Assembly (NCBI GenBank): GCA_019914945.1 | Contig: CM034113.1 | Span: 6,118,850-6,182,849 of the forward strand | Reading direction: 5' to 3' | Source: Typha latifolia | Taxonomy: Eukaryota > Streptophyta > Magnoliopsida > Poales > Typhaceae | DNA: 64,000 nt | In this document: positions 35,496-47,646 of the stretch, in pieces | Layout of the letters: every line of letters starts with the position of its first letter | Position numbering within the stretch: position 1 is the stretch's first letter | Notes under the pieces: generated by a model | Database searches by the model: none | What the model saw: only the letters and a program-made list of their open reading frames with translations | What the model was told of the DNA's origin: nothing | Made by a program: the position numbers and the translations under genes

Positions 35496-35552
35496 CTTCT
35501 TCTTCTTCTTCTTCTTCTTCTTCTTCTTCTTCTTCTTCTTCTTCTTCTTCTT
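35496..35552. repeat. (TTC)n / (GAA)n microsatellite in the permease 5' UTR
   Basis: About 19 units of ttc on the plus strand begin three bases upstream of the permease ATG. In the mRNA this is a GAA repeat, so the leader is purine-rich. Confidence 0.92.
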
Positions 35553-35594
35553 CTCTATCTCTCTATCTCTGTCGCTCATGGAAGGTTTTGGGGT

Positions 35595-35605
35595 GTTAAT
35601 ATAGG
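35595..35605 (-). promoter_or_regulatory. TATA box of the AZG2-like gene
   Basis: Minus-strand cctatattaac about 105 bp before the ATG. This gives a short leader containing the GAA repeat. Confidence 0.55.
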
Positions 35606-36044
35606 CAGGGACGGGAGCGCTTGAGATGTTGGGAAAAATTGCATTTCACACCTTACAATATAAGTTTATTTTAGTTTTCACCATATCTTTTTCTTAAAAG
35701 TCCAATGATAAATACAAAGATGTTTATTATATATATTTCATGAAAAATCCTGGGGCCGATGTAAAAATGGAAAATGGAGGGTGTAAACTGTAAGAAGTTC
35801 TTAAATAGAGTTGGAAAAAAGACTTTTATTTTAGGGAAAAAAAATTATTTCGCACCTCCCTTTTACTGCTTATCCAATCCGACCCCTATTTTTTTACAAA
35901 TTATTAAAAAAACACTTTAAGCCATATTTAGCATGTTATAATAATATTAAATAAAAATATTTAGTCAAGATAACTCAAGAATGCTACAGTAGTGCTGAGA
36001 TAAAGAAAACTAATGCAAGGGTGTTTTAAACAAGTTTTTTTTTT

Positions 36045-36395
36045 GTTTTTTGGCATACTTGCCATTCAAAAAGTCCCATATTTATTTATATACCCTTTTT
36101 ATATTTACATATATACTCTTCAAAAAACACAATTTTTTACATATATACCCTTTAAGATTTTTATGTTTTGCCCCTGAAGTTAACTAATAGTTAAAATCTA
36201 AACAATTTAGACATAAAAAAATAAAACTATCCTTATATTTTTTAGTTAAGGATATTTTTATTTTTTTTATTAAATTATTGAGACTTAATTTGAAAAGTAA
36301 CATATGTTCTGAGGGGTTTATATGTAAATATAAACCTCACAGGGGTATATAAGTAAATAAAATATTTGTGAAGGGTATACATGCAAAAAAAACCC
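36045..36395. mobile_element. Foldback MITE-like element
   Basis: Left-arm phrases catatttatttatataccc and acatatataccc recur inverted on the right as ggggtatataagtaaata and gggtatacatg. Ends approximate. Confidence 0.5.
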
Positions 36396-37139
36396 TTGAG
36401 ATAACAATTGAAACTCCAACTTATCCTGAAAAGCAGGATTCAAAATGTGAAAATAAGGGGAAAAAGGGGTTGAAATAGAAAATAAACAAAATTTTGGAAA
36501 AAGGAAAGGTTCGTTTTGCAAGTAGTGAAGATCCAGTGCGTGAAAGTAAAAGATTTTGTCTTGATATGATGGGATATGCCAAGTTAATGGTGTTTTTTTT
36601 CCTTTTAAATTCAGATATTTTACAAATCACACCCCTATCTTTCAGGAGTTTATAACTCAATCCCTTTTTTTCTATATAATCTTTGCTCATCTCCCGCCTT
36701 TCTCCTCTTCTTCTCTCTCCTCTTTTACCATTCAAGTTAATTACAATTATAAAATAAATAAATAAACGAGTGTGAATTATAAAATAGATAAAAAAATAGG
36801 ATTTGATTTGTAAACTTTTCTTTCTTTTTCCACTGTGGTATTACACAGTTCAAGTTAATTAAAAGAAGAGGTAAAATGAGTGTGAATTATAAAATAGATA
36901 AAATATAGGGTTTGGTTTGTAAACTTCCCTTTCTTTTTTCCACGTAAAGGTGCCGTTACAATGCGACTGAGTTTACGTTATGTAAACAGAGATAGTAAGC
37001 ATGATATAAATGGGAAGATATCAAATCTGACAAGCAAAAAAGGAAACTTGGAGTTATAGGCTTTTGTAGCCCAGCTCAGATAAAGGTTTAAAGGAAGGAT
37101 GGGTGTCACTATATAAGTCCCCAAGCGATAAGATAAACT

Positions 37140-37290
37140 AAAGGGAAAGTTTCAAATAACACCCTATATGTTTACTAATTTTTTTTATTAACACCTTACC
37201 TTTGAAGATTTTATAATCAAAACTCTTATAGGGTATAAATTACATATATGTAAAAAAAATTAGGGTGTTAAATGAAAATTTCTCTTTAAA
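37140..37290. mobile_element. Short MITE (~150 bp) with ~30-bp inverted repeats
   Basis: Left end aaagggaaagtttcaaataa-caccct pairs with right end agggtg-ttaaatgaaaatttctcttt. Non-coding. Confidence 0.65.
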
Positions 37291-37896
37291 CTTTTCAAGA
37301 AAAATAAAATAAAAAATAAGGTAGACTTAGCTAAATCTATTAATATATCATCTAAAAAATTCTAAATAAACCATTGATAAATTTAATTTTTTTACGTATA
37401 TAAATTGCTGATAAGTTTAATATTTTATTTCATTAACTTATAGGTATAAACGATTGAACTTATTAGGCATTGTTATCTAAAATTATTGATAACTATAATG
37501 AAACATATCAATTTTGATATTAAGTTTGAAGGTGATCTATTTTTTTTCTTTAAATTTTTTTTTTTTTTTGAGGCAATACTAGTTGGGTCTATTATAAACT
37601 ATCATAATTTTTAATATCCACCCCTAAAATTTTCATCAACTAAAAACAAAAGGGTTTATGGGGGCCTTAAAAAATAGAACCCACTGAATCAAAGCCCCAA
37701 AAAGATGGCCTCCAATTCCTTGGGGCTAATGCCTCTCTTAGTACCCTCCAAAGCTCCAAGATTCCATCTTTGATTATATTACTCAATTAAGTTTTTCTCT
37801 ACTACTCCAATGTCTCCCTGTACTTTGAGTACTAATCTAATCATGCAACTACTTTATTAAAGAGCTCAACCTCTTGCATGCGTAAGGAAGAGAGGA

Positions 37897-38268
37897 GTCC
37901 TCCTTTTTTTTTTGGGACCAAAATAGCCCTGTTTCAAATTTTATTTACCAATATAGACCGTCTTTTAAACTGATTATTAAAAAGAGGTCTATTTTACTGT
38001 AGCCCTACAAAAAACGCTAAACTCATATGAGTTTTTAACCTGTAGGAAAGAAATGGTATCAAGATAAATGTTTTTATATAAACGTAAAGTTTTAACTTAA
38101 GCAGCTGAAATACTAATTAAAACGAATACTTATAAATAAAGTGCTGAACTGTTTAGCGATTGAATGAAAACATAAAAAATACTTATGAATTGAGCATTTT
38201 TACTTAAGACTAGAGTAAAATAGACTGCTTTTAATACTAAGTTTGAGGGCTAGTTTGGTCAATCACTC
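37897..38268. mobile_element. MITE flanked by a 14-bp direct repeat
   Basis: gaccaaaatagccct at the left end pairs with agggctagtttggtc at the right end. taaggaagagagga occurs immediately outside both ends (37883-37896 and 38269-38282), as expected for a target-site duplication. Internal atatagacc/gtctatttta blocks add to the palindrome. Confidence 0.72.
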
Positions 38269-38461
38269 TAAGGAAGAGAGGATGTTTAGAATAACATTTA
38301 TATTTGCTATTGAGCCACTGAAAAGTATTTCTCTTTTGAGGAAAAAGAAGTGGGAGTGGGGCCTCAAAAGGAAGAGGATTAGAGATGCTCTCCAATGGCT
38401 AACTGTGAAATAATAATGTTGATATGATTGATTATATTTACATAAATTTATAAAATTAAAC

Positions 38462-38497
<36 letters not shown>

Positions 38498-40546
38498 TTT
38501 TATTATCATTAACATGTACAATATGTTTTGCTTTTATTGCTTTATAAAACATTAATGTTAATATAGATTAACCAACATTTATCATATATTTAAGACAACA
38601 ATGGCATGAGGTGATTCTATCAGACACCAAGTTTGATATCATTCTATATTGATAGCAGATTAATTATATATGCTCATATGTTTGTCTTAAAAGTCCCATG
38701 TCCTCTAAAGAGAGACTATAAGCTTTCTCTTCTTTTAAGGGGGGATTCTTTTAAGTATAGTATGTAGGTTTAAGACAATCATTTCACCCATTGGTTTTAG
38801 GAGGGGAGATAAGATGAGCTTCATATCTTGGACCTGCAATTGCATGTGAGCACCATGTACTGGAAGTAGTAGGCTTTAATGTTCAAATTCCATGAGATTC
38901 TGGATGCCAATCAAGGTTTTTGGGTCCAAATGGAAGCTGTCTGAAAGCCAATTGCCGTCAGGCTTTTGTAATTTAATTGCATTTAGTTTTTCGGTTAAGC
39001 ATATAAAACTGAGTGCATATATTTTCTATAATTTAATTGCTCTTTTTTTTTTTTGCTTTGAATATCCATCCTTAAACTTGGACAAGCGTTCATTTGAATT
39101 TATAGATGAATTTACTAAAATACCCATGAAGAAAGAGTTCTTTAAAGAAGTTTGACATCTATGATGGCATTTTAAGCAAGGAGAATTTAGAAGGGCAAAT
39201 AAGGATAGCTTAAGTAGTTTTAATGCCAATCTTACTTTAGGAATAAGATTAATTCTAGAATAGTTATTTCTTTTTGTTATTCTCAAAATAAGGTCTCAAT
39301 ATCATTCACTATCACACGCTCGCCGGCTAGAACTATTATAGAATGAGAAAGCCTGGAGAAGAAGGTATACTGGATTGCAAGAGGAGAGGAGAGGAGAGGG
39401 TATAGCATGTATCTAAAAATTTCCCTAGAAATTATGCATACAATTATTATAGCATAGGTGTTATTTAGAAATTGACCTTAAAATCATTTTACACTACATG
39501 CAAACTAAGATCCTTTAATGGCCTATCAAGTTACACATGATTAACTCATTAGTAGTGCATGAGCAACAATTCAAGGTGAACTTTGATTGTAGATCTTCAA
39601 GGTTAGGGGTTTGAGGTAGATCCACTATCCAGTGGACAAAATTCCTCTGCACTTAAGTGATATAATGACCAAATAGCTCTGTTACTATGTGACAATAATT
39701 TCCCTTAAAGTTCAAGCAATAAACAAAATATGCACAAAATCGTATACAACTATACCTTCTCTTATCTAAGAAATTCAGTAAGCACAAGCTTTGGTATGCA
39801 TTTATAATAAAAGATGAACAATTTCAAACATAGATCTTCCTGCTCTGTTGTTGCCCTGTGAAATGAACATATTTTAATTGATACATGTATAATAATTAAT
39901 CCTATATGCATGAAAAAAAAATTGTCTCATAATCTTTCCAATTTCTCTGAGAAAAGATTAATGTGGAAGCTTCTTGGAACACTCTGATAGCAGTTTATAG
40001 TTATGAAAAACAATAAAGGATGAGGGAATTATAATTATTTTCTTTCATTTGCAAAACAAATTATAATCCACTCTCCTTGTGAACATTAGAGATAAAAACT
40101 ATATCAGCTAATGATCACACATTTACATTTAATTGTTTCTTAAACTTTAAAATGGATTCAAAACTCTTTCTTAGCAGTACTTGTATACTAAGATAAACAC
40201 CATCCTTGCAAGAGAAATTGGTACATATGTCCACATGTAATATTAATTAGATTCAAAGAAATTACATTGAAAAAAAGTAACTTGCACAAGATATCTTCCA
40301 AATCATCGGATGCACAGTCATCCAAGTCACTAAGAGACTTCCTTATGCAATTAAATACAGTAGAGCTGTATGATTTGTATGTTGTCTCACACCTAAACTT
40401 TTCTCTTCTTATTATGGGTCAAGGAACAGATCATTTTTGAAGATATGAAACTGTACCATGCTATAAAGAATAATTTCATTTCCCTCTCAATTAATCCTAA
40501 ATTAGTCTTCCTGAAGATCTTCATCTTAGTACAAGAAAATGTTATA

Positions 40547-43500
40547 TTAACTGTCATTTTTTGAAAAAGAATCTAAAGTTTGGTTTGTTCTTCCAAGACC
40601 CTTCATAACAAATGTGGATTTGCTGTTCTTGCAGAAAGGTTTCAAACCAGGTAGTAGAGGACTGCAATCTAAGTTTGCTCTGGAATTGCTTTTCCTTCCA
40701 GGTATGGGAGATTGGGGATGCGGCGATATAATCTGCATGCATTTACAGAAACCTCAAATTAAAATGAAGAACAGAAATGAGGCGAGAGAAAATTTTAAAT
40801 CAAAATTCTGAGATAATATGTTGATTTCAATGTCTTTATCATTACTAGATTGTTACTGATTGTATCACTAAAATAGCAAGGAAATAAACAGTAAACAGCT
40901 AAAAATGGAAAGATATATTCAGTTGTCAAGATGAATTTGAATTTGAAGTTTTGAAAGGTGCGCAAGGACCTAGCTTGCACATAAGTTAAAGAAAAGAAAT
41001 GTATGAACTTAATTTGATTTTACGGTTTTTCAAAATAACCTGCCAGATTTTCAAAACAGAACCTAAGTGGCCCTTCTATGCTAAATCTTTAACAAAGTGT
41101 AAATTGATGTTGGTTGATGATTAAACCCCTATACTTTTGTTTTCTAATATTCTTTACATATAATTTAGTTGCCTAGACATAATGATTTTTCTCTATATTT
41201 TGTACTCCTCAATTGAAGATCCAAGTTCTCTCTCCTTGTTCATTTATCTCCTCTTGCTCAGCTCAGTAATACTAAATCAAGCAACATGAATTATATCTTC
41301 CCTTTAATGTGTCGATAGGGTATTATTTTCATTGCTTTGGTGTAGAATACCTCATTCTACAATAAGAATTCCCCCTCCTCATTCACCAAATAAACTGATG
41401 TCCCTGTTCAAGAATCATGATCTTAAAATACATCTTCAGCCCCATGTTCAACTTTTCCTGCTCCCATTTTTTTGGGCCTTCAGGGTCATCATTCAAAAAC
41501 CATTTGAAAGAAAATATTTAGGTTATGACTGATAGTTAAAGTCCATGTGTTAGGAAAAAGAAAAAAAGTACTGGAAGGGAGAAATTAAGAATGTTCCATG
41601 AGAAACAACAGCTGTGCATATGGCTGTCAAAATAATCGGCAAATTGACCCAACCAATGAGCTTTATATATAGGCACATTTCCATGTTCCTAACTATAAGA
41701 TAGGATCTGAGAAATCATCTGAAAAGCTTCCAACTTTCAATTATAAATTGTTCTCTTAGTCAACACTGATTTAGCATGCTACTTCTGCACCTGTATTTTA
41801 GAATGTTAAGTGTGAAGTGTCATTTTAGCACTACTAATACATCCTTGAGATGTGACAGGGAACAAGGTTCAATGTATACATGATATATAATATCTTACCT
41901 TAGTATTTTGTCCTTGTCTAAAACCATGAGTTCTAAATGTCATCTTCTACTATCTCTCTTATTGGCACGTCAAGATATCTCAAGAGAGGCCATATAATCT
42001 TCCAGGTTGCCTCCTTATGAGACATCATAATATGTAGTACGATCTTGGCTTCAAGACCTAATAGTCAGTTTCTCGACTAATTAAGATGTTAGGACTCTAA
42101 GAGTTGAAGATAGACATTCTTATCATCTTGCCACTTGTTCCTTCATAATTTAATGTCTAGTTTAATGAGATGCTTGGTTCCTTTATACAAAGTTGATCTT
42201 GGCTTCAAGAACTAACAGTCAGTTTCTCGACTAATTAAGATGCTAGGACTCTTAAGAGTTGAAGATAGACATTCTTATCATCTTGCCAATAGTTCCTTCA
42301 TAATTTAATTTGTCTAGTTTAATGAGATGCTTGGTTCCTTTATACAAAGTCTCTCATATTTAAAGTAGAGCTGAAAAACTCCTAATTTAGACGAGCTGTA
42401 AAATTCTTCGGCACAATCCTATAGAAACTTCTATCTTCTTCAAGTTGTATTCATGATATTAACTACAGATAGACACTCACCATTAATCCACATAAAATGA
42501 GAACTAAGAACAAGGGCTTTACCTTCTTATTCGCATCCTTTTCTGCTTCACTTTTGCAATAGAAATTAGGCAATGGCCTAGCTTTAAAGCAAAGGCTCTG
42601 ACGGTATTCTCTTAATTCACTTTCAGCCTTGTCCTGTATAAAAAAATGATAAATAAGAGTTAATGTGCTTAGGCACTTAATAAGTGCCTTTTAGAAGAAT
42701 TCAGTTCCGAAGAGAGATAAAATGAACTGCATAGCTGTTTTAAGTTCAGTATTGTCATGAAAGACTCATGTTAAAAGCACAGCAGTTTTTGGTAAAACTG
42801 CAGCAATGAAAAAACAACAATGTGTTTTTTTAATTATATTTTCGATTTGCCTCTTTGGTGTCATGTTCTGATTTCCAATTTAAAAAACCATGCATGTAAT
42901 GGAAAATATATGAATTGTCCTCCTGACATTTGGTAAAATCCAGGAAGTTCTGCAAACTGTTAGGGAAAATTAAAAACTTCTAACATCTGGGAAGCGTACA
43001 CTCCAGTTTTAAAAGTCTAATTGTATACTTGTGGCAAAATTGGAAATCCAAGAATTTCTGCAAACTGGTAAGGGAAGATAGAAATTTCTAATACCTAATT
43101 ACCTGACAGTCCATTTAAACTTACCATAGTATTGAGGGCATAGTTGCACTCAATTAACTTATATTATGAATAATGTTCTTAAAAAGGTGAACAAGGAGGA
43201 AATTTATAATGATGGATAACTATTTACCTCCTTGCATTTTTCTACAATTGCATCAGTTTTAGGGCGAATAAAAGGTGAGTTGACTTTGCTCTTCGATCTT
43301 CTTTCTGTAGTGCTCATAGATTTTGAGTAGCTATTACATGAACAAATATGCAATCAGTAAGTCAATTTCCTCTTCATCTTATTTGTATGATATTTCTAAG
43401 GGATCTGAGAAAGCACTATTTACTCAAATGAGAAAGTGTGTTGTTCTGCAGCTGCCGACTTTCTTCCAGAAAATGTCAGTTCTGATAGTGGCCTACTCCT

Positions 43501-44960
43501 GAAATCAAAGAATTCTCTAAGTAATTGCAATAAGTACATTACCAGTACTTCAGGGGTGCAACAAAATCTCTAGATGGTATTTACAAGTTTCATCATTGCA
43601 TGATGCACATTTAAGAATTTGAACTATTACCTTCCATGTCCTGATTCAGGTGTTCCTGGTACAAGCTTTGGTATTCCTTTCGAAGATGCCTGCAATCCAA
43701 AGGAAAGCTAATTTACCATTGAACACACACCATAATGAAGACTCGTATAGTAAGTAGGGAAGCACCCTTGTTGATGTTTTGAACTGAATATAGTTGTTCT
43801 TAAATGGTTTAGAAGGCTTGCTGGCAGCTTCAAAGGCCTGAATCTTCGCAACAACTGATGAGCTCTTAGTTCCTGAGGGAGTGGAAGTGCCAACATGGGC
43901 ACTTTTCAAATCGATAGACATGTGCATCAAATTTGGAATTGATCTCATTTTTTCGTTCAGACTCACTCCCCTCTTGCTTCTATTATTTGGAGTGGAACTG
44001 TTTTCTTTCATCCAATTTAAGGAAGATGGATGCTTGGATGCAGGAGAGTGTCTGTTAACTAGTGATGATTCCGAAATAGGGACTCTTCTTTTCTTCTCAA
44101 CTTTATCACTGTGCTCTTGATTAGTAACAAAACTTTCCTGATAAGAGAGACAAACTTTAGATCACAAACTTCAAACAAAAAAAAATTAACTTCAATAAGC
44201 TCAAGATTGCTACTACCTTAAATGGTTGTTTCTTTGATGTGGGGATCCTTCCAGTCTCAACCTCACAATTACTATTCTGGTTTTCAACATTGTCGACCAT
44301 GTCTAATGATCCAACTTGCAGAGGCAAATCAATAGGATGGTCATCTTGTAGCTTCTCTACCTCTAATCCGTGGCTTTCTTCATTCAAATCACAAGAATTC
44401 GTACTAACTGCAGCGGCAACCTCGACATCTTGCACTTTATTGGCGTCTACCTCACTGTTTAATTCTTCAGATTCAACTTTTATATCAGAAGACTCCATGA
44501 AACTCTCATTTGTGATTGCATTCGCTTGTTCTTCCAATGCGGCGGCCTTGCGAGCAGCGATTTTCTTATAATGGGCTTCAAAGTAGGCTTTCTTCTGCGC
44601 AACCGAGCCCGGCCTCGAGTACTTCTCCACATCTTCCAAGTACTTATTGTGATTGAAGGACGACCATTTTCCCCAATCCAACGACTCCGACAAGAATCTC
44701 CCAAAAGAGACCGAGTCCGCCAGTGCGGCCAGCGGATTCATCTGAGAAAATCCATCAAAGTTTCCTCAGTAGATTTCCAAGAACCCAAAACCTCTACACC
44801 ATTCTTACACTCAAAATGGAAAGCGAGAAGAGACCCAAAACAATAAAAGAACCAAAACAAAAAACAAAGTGGGTTCACATCCTCTTATTACCTTCCTCTC
44901 ACCATTGGAAGTCTCAGGAGCATGAGACGAGTCACGGAAGACACAAGCGGATTCTGCCAT
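40547..44960 (-). CDS. WVD2-like (TPX2-domain) microtubule-associated protein, 8 exons, 499 aa
   Basis: Exons on the minus strand: 44892-44960, 44217-44741, 43766-44137, 43631-43689, 43424-43498, 43228-43330, 42523-42633, 40547-40732. They total 1500 nt with consistent phases. It starts MAESACVFRDSSHAP. Exon 2 gives the N-terminal signature SVSFGRFLSESLDWGKWSSF and YLEDVEKYSRPGSVAQKKAY, then FEAHYKKIAARKAAALEEQ. Exons 6-7 carry the TPX2-type block ending in FKARPLPNFY (about residues 417-426). This combination identifies the WAVE-DAMPENED2-like 7 group (At1g70100 type). These proteins bind and bundle cortical microtubules. Basic overall, low-complexity middle (Ser/Lys-rich). Exon 3 ends at a GTGCTT donor, the weakest junction. 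Confidence 0.9.
42041..42352 (+). repeat. 154-bp tandem duplication in intron 7 of the WVD2-like gene
   Basis: Two nearly identical copies start gatcttggcttcaaga at 42041 and 42195. Both run through gttgaagatagacattctta to ctttatacaaagt. High similarity suggests a recent duplication. Confidence 0.88.
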
Positions 44961-45963
44961 CTCCTCCCGCAGCAAAGAAACCTCTTCAGCTAAAACACCA
45001 CCTCCTCCCCCTTCTTTCTCTTCTTAAAAATGGCGTCTGATAGAAAAAATTGGTTTGAAATTTGAATGAGGAGAAGAGATAATGAGCTCTAAAACCCAAA
45101 AAAGGAGGCGCCTTTTTATGAGTTCTCTTGTACGGTGTTTAATCCCAGAGGTCTCCAAAAAGTTGTCTCTTTTAGCTCAATGAACAGAATGGAAAGAAAC
45201 CTTTTTTTGGTATCTCTTCGTTGTGGATTTGCAACGTTCGAATTCCAACGTCTATGTTTTGGGTGGGAATTTTTTTTTTAATTTCATTTGGGGAATGTGT
45301 TATATATTCCCATAAATATAATAGATGGGACCCCCTTTTTTCTTTTGATCTCAAATTTTTATTGAGGAAACATGGTATGGATCACGCTTACTTCTCAAAT
45401 AAAATGAATTAATTTTGAAAAAATTAGAAAAAAATGATATGGATCAAGATTTCACATCTACAGATTTGCTTTGTTGGATTTGGATAGTCCCCCTGAATTA
45501 CTACTTATTTTGAAGAGAGAGTTTTTGGGTAACTAGCCTTGTTCTAATTTATTTTTACCAAAATAAACTACTCCTCAAATTTCTTATTAAATTAGGCCTA
45601 ATTTACTATAGTTTTAATAAAAATTCACGCTAATCAGTTCAACATTTTTATCTGGTCTTACATCCAAATGCAAAAATAAATTTGTGACCCGATTAAGTTA
45701 TAATTAATTTTATTTTATCTCTTCGATTTTGGACTGCCATAACTAGTGGTAGCTAAGTTATTTAGAAGTAAAATATCAATCTATACTCTTCCATTAAATC
45801 AAAGATTTTGCTACAACAAATACATGAATGCATCGGACATAGAAGTAAATTTTTTGTCAGCACCATGTATGTTTTTGCATGCCCTCGGTAAGACAAAAAA
45901 CTTGTAGAGACTTGATACGCACGCACAAATCAATGCATGCATCTACAGCGCACTCGACTTAGA
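44961..45963. other. Promoter of the WVD2-like gene and AT-rich spacer
   Basis: No gene seen. 45530-45640 contains phrases (taccaaaataaac, tttactatagttttaat) resembling the MITE at 37897, so it is probably a decayed relative. Confidence 0.4.
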
Positions 45964-46269
45964 TCACTCTTTCTTTGAAGGGCATTCCGGCATGTTGGCT
46001 AACAGAGGGGGATATCTGTGATGCTCTCCGGCTTCTTGAGGATGAGGCTTGCCATCCCTCGGAGGGCTATGCATGCAATTCGAGGGGCTAGACGATGGCA
46101 CCATCGATTTAGTCAAGCTCTGACGGAACCAAAAGCTCCACCAAGGTTTGGAATAAGGCAATCTCGCTGGGTGCGCCATCTCATTAGGCAGCCCGGAGGG
46201 CCGAGCTAAAGTGAGAATGGGAGAAACCAGCACGAGAAGAACAAACCATCCACATAGAGAAATGGACAT
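45964..46269 (-). CDS. Small secreted-peptide precursor candidate (101 aa)
   Basis: Intronless frame starting MSISLCGWFVLLVLVSPILT, a clear signal peptide with likely cleavage near LTLA/RP (about residue 22). The rest is Pro/Ser-rich and basic. Around residues 56-68 is VPSSSPSNCMHSP, which loosely resembles the PxxSxPS core of IDA/IDL abscission peptides; that is a suggestion, not an identification. There are two Cys in the mature part (one in the motif, one near the C-terminus). A TATA box (ctatatatacc) lies about 125 bp upstream. I do not recognise the family. Supporting points are the signal peptide, promoter position and single frame. Against: short length and no homolog known to me. Confidence 0.55.
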   Translation of the reverse strand: MSISLCGWFVLLVLVSPILTLARPSGLPNEMAHPARLPYSKPWWSFWFRQSLTKSMVPSSSPSNCMHSPPRDGKPHPQEAGEHHRYPPLLANMPECPSKKE

Positions 46270-46390
46270 TTTGGTGGTGATGATGTCTTGATGGAGAATG
46301 AGAGATGTAGCTAGAAAATAGCTCGGATCACCAGGTCGGTACTAAGAGTGATCGTGTTCACGGATACATATATATATGCCATAAGGTTGG

Positions 46391-46402
46391 GGTATATATA
46401 GA
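46391..46402 (-). promoter_or_regulatory. TATA box upstream of the small secreted-peptide gene
   Basis: Minus-strand ttctatatatacc at about 46390-46402. A second TA-rich stretch is at 46365-46377. Either would give a leader of under 110 nt. Confidence 0.5.
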
Positions 46403-47646
46403 AATAATTAGTTAGGTACATAAGTTGTCAGTCTATGTGTTTAATATCTATATTTGTACCAATCGTACTCAAACCGTATGGACAAATGGGCTATTCCTTG
46501 TGCGTATCAAAATTTGCCAACCGGACCAATCCTACTAAGACGTAAGTAAGTTAAAAGGTAGCTATGAATAGTTATGAGAGAGACTAAGAAGTTGGAGAGA
46601 AATGAAAAGTTAAAATGTAGTTACAATAGTTATGGGAGAGTGAGAAGTTTGAGCCAAATGGAGTTACGAATAGTTATGGGAGAGTGAGAAGTTTGAGCCA
46701 AATGGGGGAATTAATGTATAGCTACAGAATCGGTAGTGATGTAACTATGTTTACATAATGATAGTGCTGGCATGCAGCATGATCATAAGCTTGGAATGCA
46801 GCATGAAGCATGATCATAAGCTTCCATGCGGATAAACAAAGGGCATACTCAAACATGTTGTGATTGAGTGTGGTTACCTGATTACCTAGTTGGACAAATT
46901 CGACAATCGAAGATTAGCATTTTATGTACATAAATCCCTTTAACTTAATCTTTCACCAGTAAAGAAAGACAATAAAAACACTAAACTGATCAGTGTTTTT
47001 AAAAAATACTAATTAATTAACATTTTTATTAGGCCCACAGTGAAGTGAATTGGGGTAAAACTCTTCGAATAGAATTTTACATTTAATTTTTACTTTTTGT
47101 GACATTTTAACTCTTCAATTATTCTATAAATATCTCATCGTACGACAATGTTGTTAGAAAATATCAAATAATCATTTTACACAGCATGAACCAAAGAAGG
47201 GGTTTCAAATTTTAATAGTAAATTTTAACTATTTATGTAATTTAGGCTTCTCTCCTGAATATTTTAGTAATTTAATTAATATAAAAAAAAGTAAGATAAC
47301 GCATTATAAATTCCTCATAATCACAAAATAGATAAAATATAGGGTGTAATTTATAAATTCCCTCAAATATAACTTTTTGATTATAACAATATAAGATGTA
47401 AAAACAAAAGTCCACTCTTCCACATCCATCCTAATGTAATTGGCTTGGCAAAATAACCATTTTAAAGTATAAAATTAAATTAATCCTACGACTACAAATA
47501 GAGAGGAAGCATTTAGAAAATATAAAATTCCACAACACTAGACCTGGATTTGATGCCAGAAATGGCAAACAGTCTCCAACCAAAATTGCTAGTAACATGA
47601 ACAATTATTCAGCTATAATAATTATGAAAAAGGGAAAAGAACAACA
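46403..47646. other. Distal promoter of the peptide gene and AT-rich spacer with short tandem repeats
   Basis: A ~43-bp unit containing atagttatgggagagtgaga is repeated at 46624-46664 and 46667-46707, with a more diverged copy at 46566. A second short repeat (gcatgatcataagctt) occurs at 46777 and 46808. No gene seen. Confidence 0.55.

Larger units (their letters stand above)
35606..40546. other. 5-kb intergenic region rich in foldback (MITE-like) elements
   Basis: No gene recognised. Contains foldbacks at about 36045-36395, 37140-37290 and 37897-38268, a diverged tandem pair at 36745-36830 and 36870-36942 (shared gtgtgaattataaaatagata), a (TA)n run at 38468-38496, and AT-rich filler. Confidence 0.55.

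Noticed and set aside
33995..35604. Several long frames overlapping the permease on both strands
   Set aside because: Open only because of high GC; the AZG frame has clear family motifs throughout.
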